From contig CM042030.1 of NCBI GenBank assembly GCA_023525975.1, positions 27,398,350-27,462,349 on the forward strand: a stretch of DNA of 64,000 bases. Direction: 5' to 3'. This DNA comes from Smallanthus sonchifolius (Eukaryota; Streptophyta; Magnoliopsida; Asterales; Asteraceae). Shown here piece by piece: positions 11,073 through 21,119 of the stretch (position 1 is its first letter; each line of letters starts with the position of its first letter). The translations under genes and the position numbers were made by a program. The notes beneath the pieces are model-generated. The model saw only the letters and a list, made by a program, of their open reading frames with translations. It ran no database searches and was not told the DNA's origin.

Positions 11073-11257
11073 TCGAAACTACTTAGTTTCGATACCTGCA
11101 GGCCCCTCGAAACTTCTAGTTTCGATACCTGCAGGTCACTCGAAACTTCTAGTTTCGACAACTGCAGGTCACTCGAAACTTCTAGTTTCGACAACTGCAG
11201 GTCACTCGAAACTTCTAGTTTCGACACCTGCAGGCCACTCGAAACTATAGTTTCGAT
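11073..11257. repeat. Palindrome array in element A 5' LTR
   Basis: Second copy of the six-unit TCGAAACT...AGTTTCGA array at about 33-bp period, identical to 4035-4219. As part of the 5' LTR this copy would lie in the 5' leader of the element transcript, where each unit could fold into a hairpin. Confidence 0.95.
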
Positions 11258-11760
11258 ACCTGCAGAACTCAGCTATCTTCCCCAAAAACCCTAACTTTCG
11301 CATGCAGGTCCGATCTTGTCAAGATCCGGACTTTTTGTATTCAAAACGTGTATTTTCCTTTCGTGATTCCAGATTTATAACCCTTTCCTCATTTGGTTTA
11401 TAAAAACCCGTCATTTTCACAAAAATACCCGAAAACCCAAAAACGAACAAAAACTCAGATTTGGTTCGGGTGTTACCTGATTTCGAGATTCTGATCCGGA
11501 GGTTTTGCTCACGAGTTCAGTAGCAACAAGCTCCTTCAATCTCGGGTCGATCCGCCAACTTTCTCTCTCTACGGTTTCTCTCTCTAGATTCTTGCAAATG
11601 AGAGAAATGGTGTGTGTGTTGGCTATTTAAAGGGAGGAAACCCCCCCTTCCTTCAAGTTTGCCGGCCCAACCGGCCCGGCCCGTTACGCCTCGTTCTTTT
11701 ATCCCGTTCGTCCCGGTTCAACCCGTTATTTAAAATCCTCATTTATTTTGGGATGTTACA

Positions 11761-11941
11761 CTTAAACTAAACCCACTATCACCATTTGTGTCTGACCTTG
11801 AGTAACAGACCTAAATCTTGCTATCAATCGTACTCCTATTGAGGATCCAAACGTGGCCTAGAGTTTACTTGGGAACGTGAGAATCAAATGAAGCTCAAGT
11901 ATCCGCACGTCTTTCCGGAATCAGTAGCCTCAACTAGTTGA
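11761..11941 (+). pseudogene. Element B pol C-terminal remnant
   Basis: The last part of a plus-strand Tekay-type pol. About 35 codons (from about 11838) read GLEFTWERENQMKLKYPHVF, matching the chromodomain/C-terminal end of G1 and G2 pol (FTWEREN...KYPHLF), then stop at TGA 11939-11941. Upstream of it an in-frame TGA and degenerate sequence show decay. The left side stops at the element A LTR, so the rest of B probably lies beyond the tandem A copies, outside the window. Confidence 0.8.
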
Positions 11942-11975
11942 ATTTAGGGACGAAATTCCCTCAATATGGTGATAC

Positions 11976-12117
11976 TATAACATCCATGAATTTTTCTTGA
12001 GCTTTGTCTTGTATAATAGTAACATTATAGATTCATTCTAGTCCAAATGCATTGTAACCATGATTACAAGTGTTTCAAGTTCAGATTTCATTCATACAAT
12101 TTCATATTTTAACTTTA

Positions 12118-12173
<56 letters not shown>

Positions 12174-12260
12174 AATACATGTATATCTACACACATATAC
12201 AATTTGTTAGATCAATTAAATCAAGATACAACTTATTGACTTTAAATCTTATAACCTCCC

Positions 12261-12303
<43 letters not shown>

Positions 12304-12387
12304 TATATAATCATGTATATAAACTTATTTATATATTTGGAATTGTTAATCAAACCCTAGTAAAATAATTGTTTGGTTTTAAAACAA

Positions 12388-12422
<35 letters not shown>

Positions 12423-15189
12423 ACATATTCAAATAAATCATTATAGAGTTATTTAGATTAAACCAAAATTGTATTAGTTTTTATAAATTTATAAAAAATA
12501 AAATATATATATATATATATATAAGCTAGTTTTACATTTAAAATGATTTTTAAGCGAGGTAGAGTTGAAATACCTGTAATAATTTAATGATAATAAATAT
12601 AATAGTTTATATATTACAAAAGTAATAATAGCATAAAGTTATAATTCATAAATTTATAAATCGTAACTAGCGAATCAAAATGTTACTTGACAAATTATTT
12701 ACTATTTACTCATTATCAGGTTTTTATAATTAAAAACTTAAAAGAAACATTAATTAGAATGAAGGAGGTCATGAACTTTTTCATTTGGTTTGAAACGGAC
12801 GGCAACACCACCCATGTAACCCCTCAAATTTCAATGGCCATTATTTGGAATATTGTAACCGATTGCCGTTCGTTGAATCCAAATACTTCACGGCTACAAC
12901 ATCTCATCATTTGCATCTCAACATCTCATCTCCTGAACTCAAACCTTTCCTCACTCACACGTGCTACACTCTCTTCCTCTTGGTTTGATTCATCACACCC
13001 CCTCTAACTGTGTTCGTCTACATTATATCACCATCGCTACTAACCAAGTCGAAGCAGAGGTTAAGATTACCGAGCACGGTTTCATCGTCGTGTTAGTTCG
13101 CGGTATGTATCGAAGCCCTATATTTATTGCTCGGAACTCTTATTCAATTTCTAAGCTATTTAATCTCCGACGTCGACTATTTATTCGGGATTTGGTTTAT
13201 ATGTTTGGGGATTATGGCGGCTGGAAAACTGAGTCGGGAAGAAGGTGACCCTGAAATGGGTGTTGTAAATTTCTCTTTAGTATGAAATGGGTATTCTGAG
13301 TTATGGCCTGCTAATTATTTTTTTATACTAGTCCTACACAGCCTACATGGGTTTTTGTCTTTTAGCTCTAGCCCCACCATCCAACGCACACATATATGGA
13401 TATACACATATATTTTATAAATTAAAATTCTAATTTAAATGGTTCTAATAAACTATTATTACGTCCTTTTACACAGAATATTTATTAAATTTAAGTTATT
13501 TCAATAATTGTCATTAGTCATATGTTCTTCGTTCTAAATCAAGTTATATTTGAGTTTTGATAGTAATGTTAACACTGTTGATAATTTTAATCACCGAGAA
13601 TGTGTAGAAATTACTACGGTTATACTTACGTTGGGGAAACTATACACATTTAGCAAAGCTACCAACATAATGAAATATGATTTAAAACCCAATAAATTAT
13701 AATTAGGTTAATATCTATTTATTTATTTTTACTTTAGACAAACACATATTTTGAATTCGAGGATTATAAACAATAATTGGTACATAAAAATTTACCCTTT
13801 ACCTTGTTAAAAAGCTTAATAACTTTTTATTACAATTTATTTTATAAAACTTTAAACAAAAAAATCTATTCTTTTATTCAAAAATTTATTATGGTTGATT
13901 AATTATTCAAACTAGAACTTATATTTCAAAAATTTGGTTTTATTTACGTCGTTAAATTATTTATTATTTATACCTTGGTTTAGTTACTAAATATTTAGGC
14001 CATTATTTTTTCCTTTGAAACACGTTTGTTCATGATAACTAAACTAAACAAATAAATAGTTTTTATTTATTTATCAAATTATCCATTTATTCAAACTTCT
14101 TATTTTTCACTTATTTTATTCATTTATTTATTAACAAGAGCAAACTAATCATCCATTTATTTGCCTATTATAATCAAAAGTACAAAAATTGGTTAGTCAT
14201 ATATATACAGATACCCAATTTTTTACAACACAAATGAAACCCTATGTTCATATGCTTTTTACAAGAAACTCATAAACATCATTTGAGACTCAAACAAGTA
14301 CTCTCCTACTTATCCAAGTCCACACTCAATTCCTTTTAACATTAGGACTCCGCTTTAGTCATTTAAACATATCGATGATACATTTATATTATTCAATCAT
14401 AGGTTAACCTTGTGGTTAGCTAATCACTGCTGCAACAACCTATTCGTGTGATTTTTCCCAGCTACATATTTACAAGTGAGTTACATAGCCCCTCTTTTTA
14501 CTTTTTACATATTTTTGGGTGATTCATGATACATTGAAAACTATTTACAATTACAACATACAATTCTACATTTATGACCATATGTGTAATTTGTGCTTAG
14601 TGCTTGAATGCTATGAGTTGAAACTAAACATATACATGACATACTCGTACAATCATTAACTCTTTACAAGTTAACGATAACATTGATAGATCTATTGTGT
14701 CTAACAAACCCACCCAGGTAGGGTGATTGTTGCCGACATTACATCAGGATAACACTATGTGTTATGCCCTATAATAGGATAACATGCGGGTTATGCCCTT
14801 CAGTCACAAGGTTTGATTGTACACACAGTTTGACTATAAATTCTCCACAAAGGCCTTATTTACCATGTATCATATGAATTGTATAAAACACTCGATAACT
14901 ATTTGTGGTGTCAAAACCTATGTATGCTCACCAACTATTTTTAGTTGACCTTGTTTTCATCATGTTTCAGGTACTAATGTTTGAGATCATATGCAAGATG
15001 CTACATATAGGATTTGGACTTAGTGAACAAAGAAATTGAATATGTTGATGTACTGGATTTTGTTTGTTGATTGAACTTATGTAATGAAATCCTGATTTAT
15101 TAAAAAAATATGAAATATAGTTGATCATGTGCTTATGAACAGTGTACACGTCCGCCCCGACGTATTCTGCCGTCGGTTGGGGTGTGACA
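11976..15189 (+). repeat. Element B 3' LTR (about 3.2 kb)
   Basis: It starts TATAACATCC (a TG-to-TA change from the usual TGTAACATCC) after a GGGACGAAATTCC polypurine-type region, and ends GGGGTGTGACA at 15189. No gene is supported inside; ORFs at 12687-13248 are LTR sequence. It carries several TA/TG microsatellites and, near 14474, ACAAGTGAGTTACATAGCCC, which aligns with the donor-like block of G1 and G2. The right flank is Helitron coding sequence, so B inserted into the Helitron. Confidence 0.8.
12119..12522. repeat. TA/TG microsatellite cluster in B LTR
   Basis: Four tracts: a compound (TA)n(TG)n at 12119-12173, (TA)n(CA)n at about 12264-12308, (TA)n at about 12389-12420 and (TA)n at about 12501-12522. 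Surrounding sequence is very AT-rich. No coding potential. Confidence 0.9.
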
Positions 15190-17611
15190 CAAAAGGCGTC
15201 GATCGCATACGATATAAAATTACAAAAGAGCGTACTACTTCAGTTGGTCCACAAAACAACTCCAGTCGTGATATTGATGAAATCAGTGACTTTGTTGATG
15301 GACGCTTCATTTGTCCACATGAGGCTTCTTGGAGAATATTTGGTTTTCACATTCATGATAGAAATCCTCCTGTTCAAGTGTTATCTATACTTCTAGAAAA
15401 CATGCAAAGTATAAGTTTCAAGGATACTGAAAATCTAGACACGATTGTAACAAACCCATTCATAAAGTGAACTACTTTGACTGAATGTCTTTGTAATAAC
15501 CAATTTCAAGAAAATGGTCATCATCTTCGTTACATTGATTACCTTTTAGAATTCCGTTGGGATATTAGCACTAGATGTTGGATTAGAAGATCAACAAATA
15601 GAACACCAGCTATAGGGAGAATTATATACATACATCCAAACTGTGGTGAAACTTTCTACTTACGAATGTTGTTAGCTCACCAAAGAGGCTGCGAAACCTT
15701 TGATGACATTAGAACAATATCAGGCGAAATATGTCCCACATTTCGCAATGCATGTGAGAAACTAGGTTTACTTGAGGGCGATACAGAATGGTCTCAAACA
15801 TTTGAGGAGGCAGCCACATGGGCAACTGCCACTGAATTACGCTCTCTATTCACTCACATGCTTTTATACTGTGATATATCAAATCCCAAACTACCGTGGG
15901 ACAAACAATGACATAAAATGAGTGATGATGCAATACAAAAATTCGGACCTATGAACAATGAAGACATATATCATTACGTGCTTTATGAAATTGAATTCCT
16001 TCCTTGATCAGGACCTTTGGCTACGTCATTAATTGATTATGGCCTTCCACTGCCATGAACAAACCTATTGGAAACTTTAAGAAATAAATTACTCATGGAA
16101 GAAAAAAATTATGACCAAGAAAGACTTACCATAGAACACGAGTCACTACGCTCACATCTACACCCACAACAAAAAAACATTTATGAGGTTGTCACAACTA
16201 CATTAGCATCTAATGGAAAACTCCTACTTTTTGTTATGGACATGGTGGCACTGGGAAAACATATCTGCGGTCAACAATAATTTCAGCATTACGTTTGGAA
16301 GGTAAGATTGTTTTAGCCGTCGCGGCTTCGAGAATAGCTTCATTATTATTACCTTCTGGTAGAACCGCCCATTCTCGATTTAAAATTCCTTTAGACTTGA
16401 CAGATGATTCCATGTGTCACATTAAAAAAGGCAACCATCTTGCACAACTATTAACCGAAGCTACATTAATTATTTCGGACGAAGCTCCAATGAACGATCG
16501 AAAATGCTTTGAATCATTAGTCAAAAGCCTTAAAGACCTTTTTAATAACCTGAATCAACCATTTGGTGGTAAGTCAGTTTTACTTGGCGGTGATTTTAGA
16601 CAAACGCTACCAATTAAACCAAAAGCGTTAAAGACAACTATCTTAGCTTCATCGCTCCCACGGTCATACTTATGGAAATATTTTAAAATCTACAAATTAA
16701 CTGAAAACATGCGCCTCCATAAACCAAATCTTGCTCCGGAACATAAGGCTGAGATTGCAAGTTTCTCATCTTGGCTACTCGATGTGGGTGACGGTACCCT
16801 TGGTACACCTGATACAAACGATCCATACAACACTAAACATATCAACATACCATCAACTTACACGATACCTTTCCAAGAGAACACACTATTACAGCTAGTT
16901 AGGTTCATCTATGATGACCACACTATGGAAAACCCATCTACTACAACGCTCTCTACAAAGGCAATTGTTTGCCAAAAAAACAACACTGTAGATGAAATCA
17001 ATATTATGATTCTTAATATGACCCCTGGTGCAAATACTAATTACCTAAGCTCAGATTCCATTATCCCTCATGGTGGAGGCAGTGGTGACACTGAAATGCT
17101 ATATCCTACAGACTGCCTAAATTTACTAAATTTCACTGGACTTCCACCTCATTGTCTTGAATTAAAGGTTAATGCTCCAATTATACTACTACAAAATTTA
17201 AATCAGGCAGCTGGTTTATGTAACAGCACAATACTAATAATTACACAACCATTACCAAGAATTGTTGACGCACAAATAATGACCGGGACATCAATTGGCC
17301 ATCGTGTATACATACCACGAATAAATCTTATGCATAACGATAAAGAATTGCCTTTCTCCTTCAAAAGAAAACAATTCCTAATAAAGTTATGTTATGCAAT
17401 GACAATCAACAAAAGCCAAGGCCAGTCAATAAACAAAATAGGGGTTTACCTTCCAGAGCCCGTTTTCGGTCATAGGCAACTATATGTAGCCTTTTCAAGA
17501 GTAACCTCTCCTGATGCACTAAAAACTCTAACAGTCCCACTAGAAAACGAGGAGTACAATGTAACAAAGAATGTCGTCTACTCAGACTTCTTAAATAAAA
17601 TCAATCTTTAA
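15190..17611 (+). pseudogene. Helitron Rep/helicase (Pif1-like), broken
   Basis: Reading begins KGVDRIRYK, the linker after the Rep domain typical of plant Helitrons, and continues in one frame with TGA stops at 15468, 15909, 16005 and 16056. A one-base deletion in the Walker A region (about 16233) shifts the frame; the two frames together show GHGGTGKT split across the lesion. From 16295 the second frame is open to TAA 17609-17611. It shows Walker B ISDEAPM (about 16477), motif III GGDFRQTLP (about 16589), motif V NKSQGQS (about 17407) and motif VI AFSRV (about 17492). This is the PIF1-type SF1 helicase used in rolling-circle transposition. The N-terminal half is absent. With several lesions it cannot encode a working protein. 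Confidence 0.9.
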
Positions 17612-17742
17612 CAACAAGGTTGTTTTATTACCAAACTTAACAATTGTTTTTCTACATATATTGCTTTTGCACATGATTTCTTCACACTATTACTTACAAT
17701 ACACTATCATTGTCTTTTTGATTAGCAAATTTCAACCACCTA

Positions 17743-19709
17743 ATGTCTTGCAAAAGGATCTCTGATATTAACCCCGAAGACAAGCCTAACCCACTAGAAG
17801 TTAGAGTTATAAAAAAATGGAAGCCACACTCCAAGAAGGCAGATTTGTGTTATCTATTTGTGGATATTCATGTAATATTTTTTACTTATTACTTAGATGA
17901 TGTCAAACACACTTTGTACTAAATATGATTTAATTAATATTCATAGGGTGATGCAATTGAGGCAATTGCAGATTCAAATGAAGAGGAATACTTCGACTCA
18001 ATAATCAAAATTCAATCATGTTATATTTTAACACGCTACTTATCAATACCTTTAAGGACTTATATAGCTGTTGTGCCACACACCGCTTCTCTTAGAATTG
18101 GCAAGAGACCATCATTTGTACCACTCCTCCACAAGAAGATACCGACTTATCATTACAACTTTGCAACCTATAATGTGTTAGAAAGCCGAAAGAGAAACCA
18201 CAAACTACTAACCGGTAAGACAATTATTTACTACTCCATACGCATTTGCTACTACATTTACATTATCGCATTTTTAACAGATTATATCGGACGTGTGGAG
18301 AAAGTTAGGACCACAGAAATTAAATCTTCACGGATATTAACAAAGATTTCACTTCAAGATGAAGGGTAAACACAAAATCATTACTCCACCAAATTTTACT
18401 ACACCAACTAAACTACATACATTATGTTATATACAAAGAGCACATGATAGAAGTCACATTATGGGATAATAAGTCTTTGAATGTTGAATCAAGCACAGAT
18501 ATCGGACAAGTACTAGCCATAACATCAACAATGATAACCGAGTATCAAGGTATGTAGAAACTTCCACGCCTATATGTGTATTAGATTAAATTTTACCTCA
18601 TTGTTATGAAATTCATAGGTTCTCTTCAACTTAAATCAACATCGACAACATGCATAACAATAAACCCACCACTTCCTGATTTAAAGACTTATGTTAACAA
18701 GTATGTACTTCAAAACTATATAACATATTTACACAATATTTGCCAATCTTTAAAAAATACCATCTTTTTTACACTGGTTCAAGTATCTAAAAGCACAACC
18801 TTCAGAAAAAAGAATAACTGTTGCAGAAGTTCTGGAGATAGTTCCTGCAAACAATAAGGTATTAACACCTGCTATTCTCATACACAACTAAAACGTAAAT
18901 CACATTAATAGTTTCCAACTTTACTAATGCAACAAACCAAATTTGCATGCCTGGCAAGTGTCATTGATGATTTCAACTACCGAAAATGGTATTATGCTCT
19001 TTGTTCCAATTGCACAAAGAAACTATATCCGGAACAAGAAGATTTGGTGTGCGAAGACCATGTCACTATAAACTTGCCTAAATACATGTGAGTTAATAAA
19101 CTACCACAATTCATCATAGATGTTTACTTTTTATTATATTACACGTATCTACTACATGCGTTTTGCAATCAATAATTTAACATAACTCATACTACGAGAA
19201 TCATTTTTAGGCATTTCAATCTAAAGTGAAATTTTACAGGTACTGTGTAAATGCAACAATAGCCGACGATACATCGAGCGCCGATGTCGTCTTTTTCAAC
19301 GACGCAATGAATACATTTCTAGACATTAACTGCCACGACATGGTCATCAATCATGGACACAGAAACCCAAAAATTCTACCTCCACCAATGCTTTCAATCA
19401 AAGGAATCCCAAAATTAATGCAAATCACCATGAAACCAGACGGTATCATTGCTAGCAATTGGGTCTTTAATGCCGACGACACTTCCGTTTCAATAATTAC
19501 CAACAAAGAAATTGTGTCTCTACATGCACCACCTTTGACAAAACAACAAAAGAAGAGACCATACCAACCACAAGGTACATTTCTACATTTGCAACTTTTT
19601 TTTTACACTAAAAATATTTATTCTTTTTGCCTAAATATAACTTACACTTACAGCAACCGTCAAAAACAAAGGCATCAAACAAATAATGTTATTATTTCTT
19701 CCGAAATAG
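17743..19709 (+). CDS. Helitron-borne RPA70-like ssDNA-binding protein (9 exons)
   Basis: Predicted exons: 17743-17871, 17947-18214, 18281-18365, 18439-18549, 18619-18700, 18784-18858, about 18938-19087, 19240-19574, 19654-19709. Most boundaries have GT/AG in matching phase. Exon 1 starts MSCKRISDINP; exons 2-3 read SLRIGKRPSF...YIGRVEKVR; exon 4 has VTLWDNKSLNVESS; exon 6 has KRITVAEVLEIVP; exon 7 carries a zinc-ribbon pattern CSNC...CEDH as in RPA70 DBD-C; exon 8 has GIIASNWVF; exon 9 ends FLPK. This matches the OB-fold series of replication protein A large subunit, a known cargo of plant Helitrons, thought to bind single-stranded DNA during transposition. The acceptor of exon 7 is not canonical, so the gene may be damaged. 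It lies 131 bp after the helicase, same strand. Confidence 0.72.
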
Positions 19710-19752
19710 TTGCATGCACTATTCCACATTTTCATTCACATCAAACACACTT

Positions 19753-19861
19753 TTTTTTTAACGGCAAATTTCTTTACTTAGTGGGACTTGAACCCAAAAC
19801 CTTGAGGTCTTTAAGTGTTTAAGAGACTTTGCCTCTACCATTGGACCACCATCCCAATGGC
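19753..19861 (-). mobile_element. tRNA-derived SINE with 16-bp TSD
   Basis: On the minus strand it starts near GGGATGGTGGTCCAATGG. It carries a Pol III A box (TGGTCCAATGG) and B box (GGTTCAAGTCC) about 50 bp apart and ends in AACGTT-free sequence CCGTTAAAAAAAA. It is flanked by perfect direct repeats CACATCAAACACACTT at 19737-19752 and 19862-19877. Total body about 109 bp. It lies inside the Helitron, after the last RPA-like exon. The tRNA-like part cannot form a complete functional tRNA. Confidence 0.85.
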
Positions 19862-20076
19862 CACATCAAACACACTTGGTTATGTTATTACATATTATTC
19901 ATGTAACATATAATAGTGTCATTAATGTTGTATGTTGTACTCAACTTACAATTTGTAACAATTTCCATGTGTGTATTGCATGTTATTTGCTATATTATAG
20001 ATTGTTTTTAGACCCATAAAGTTCTTTTGAAAGCTTCCTGCCAAATATAAGTTGGTTGTTTGCTAAATATTTGGTT

Positions 20077-20106
20077 CGGCCGCAACGCGCCGGGTAAATA
20101 TACTAG
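20077..20106 (+). terminator. Helitron 3' terminus: hairpin plus CTAG
   Basis: CGGC/GCCG stem (extendable by G-T pairs) with an 8-base loop, followed about 10 bases later by CTAG at 20103-20106. Helitrons end in CTRR after a short hairpin and insert between A and T; here the next base is T. Confidence 0.82.
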
Positions 20107-21119
20107 TTCATACTTAATATGCAACATAAGCAAGTCAATTCAAATTGGCAATATTATAAGATTTGAAACCATAAGCATTTTTTGCATCACATTCTTGTGA
20201 GATAACGTATTAATTTTAGACATACAACGTGTACCCCACAGTTATGCAACAGAAATTAAATGTTCATTATCTCAAGACATCTAAGATTTTCCCAATGATT
20301 TCCAAAGTCTCCAGAATGAAGTTACATCGTTTAGCACAGAAAAAATCAAGCAGAATCCATAAGGATTATCAAGAATCATAAGATTCAGAATCGAGTGATT
20401 CATTTGTCTTGGTTTTTATAGGTTTTTCTTCTTGTGAATATCAGATGATGATTCAAGATAATAAGTATGGGGTCTGAGGATTTAGGTAAGGGGATCCAAC
20501 TGTTATCTGGATTTGTCTTCAATGGAATCAAATGTGATCAAAGGGGTAGCATATGCTTGACGGTTGTTGTCAAGGCATATCTTGATTCAACTTCCCATTG
20601 CATACTTGTGAGTATGGGTAATGAAGAGGACCGAAAAATTGTGCTAAATACATAACCCGAAACTGGTCTCATAAGAAAATACTTGCCAAAATCTTACATC
20701 CTTTATCTGATAATGATCTTTTTGCATTCTTTTACACACACACACGTGCAAAACATGGGTTCAAATAACAGTTGTAGTAATTTGTATTTAATTTTTCACA
20801 CTACTAATGATTCAAAAACGCTTATAGCCTACTGACAATTCAAATTACCTACAAATTTTCAAATTAAAACATGATAATCAAAATTTAAGGTTCAAGTAAT
20901 CACGACGCAATCATTTCCCATACGTGCAGTCTAAGACACTTAGATCAATTACTGATGTACTATCATTTCCTCTTATCTACAAATGACTTTGAAATTTTCT
21001 TAATTTTCTATTTTGTTTGGATTTTATGAAATTTGTCAAAGAGAAACGAACTATGCATAAAATACTTAAAAGAAATAATATTTAACTTCTATGAAACGTT
21101 TTGATTTGAAAAGGTTTTC
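20107..21119 (-). other. Probable C1 3' noncoding/LTR remnant, no clear gene
   Basis: AT-rich sequence between the Helitron end and the C1 RNase H stop codon. A TATA-like CTATAAAAACC on the minus strand (about 20411-20421) is compatible with an LTR promoter, but LTR ends cannot be defined because no second LTR is in the window. A plus-strand ORF of 62 codons (20467-20655, MGSEDLGKG...) has no recognised relatives and is probably chance. A TG-microsatellite lies near 20738. Confidence 0.45.

Larger units (their letters stand above)
2643..11760 (-). mobile_element. Element A, apparently intact Tekay-type chromovirus
   Basis: A full-length 9118-bp Ty3/Gypsy element on the minus strand: 5' LTR 9681-11760, PBS 9666-9677 (tRNA-iMet), leader, single gag-pol ORF 4763-9346, polypurine tract 4723-4737, 3' LTR 2643-4722. 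Two LTRs that appear identical plus an unbroken ORF argue for very recent insertion. No TSD can be read, because the left LTR is shared with a second truncated copy. The right flank (11761 onward) is the pol tail of element B, so A probably inserted into B. Confidence 0.9.
9681..11760 (-). repeat. Element A 5' LTR (2080 bp)
   Basis: Same length and content as 2643-4722 at offset 7038, with PBS on its internal side. On the minus strand in order: TGTAACATCCC start (11760), TATA-like CTTTAAATAG (11623-11632), GA-rich leader start, palindrome array (11073-11257), donor-like CAG|GTGAGT (intron start 10912), remainder, then CTCACA end at 9681. Confidence 0.93.
15190..20106 (+). mobile_element. Helitron, 5'-truncated in the window
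   Basis: Contains the C-terminal part of a Rep/helicase, a downstream RPA70-like gene, and a typical Helitron 3' end: a GC-rich hairpin (CGGC 20077-20080 pairing with GCCG 20089-20092) followed by TACTAG ending at 20106, next base T. The 5' end and the Rep HUH part are missing, because element B interrupts the Rep/helicase frame at 15189. The flank to the right is probable C1 sequence, so the Helitron may have inserted in C1's 3' noncoding region. Confidence 0.85.

Noticed and set aside
12687..13248. Two plus-strand ORFs of about 100 codons
   Set aside because: Inside the element B LTR, no recognised domain, AT-rich surroundings.
17743..19709. Host RPA1 gene
   Set aside because: Shorter than cellular RPA70, lies directly behind a Helitron helicase and before its 3' end; best explained as Helitron cargo.
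19753..19861. tRNA gene candidate
   Set aside because: Has A and B boxes but no complete cloverleaf, has an A-tail and a 16-bp TSD: a SINE.
20467..20655. 62-codon ORF
   Set aside because: No recognised relatives and in probable C1 noncoding sequence; kept only as a note.
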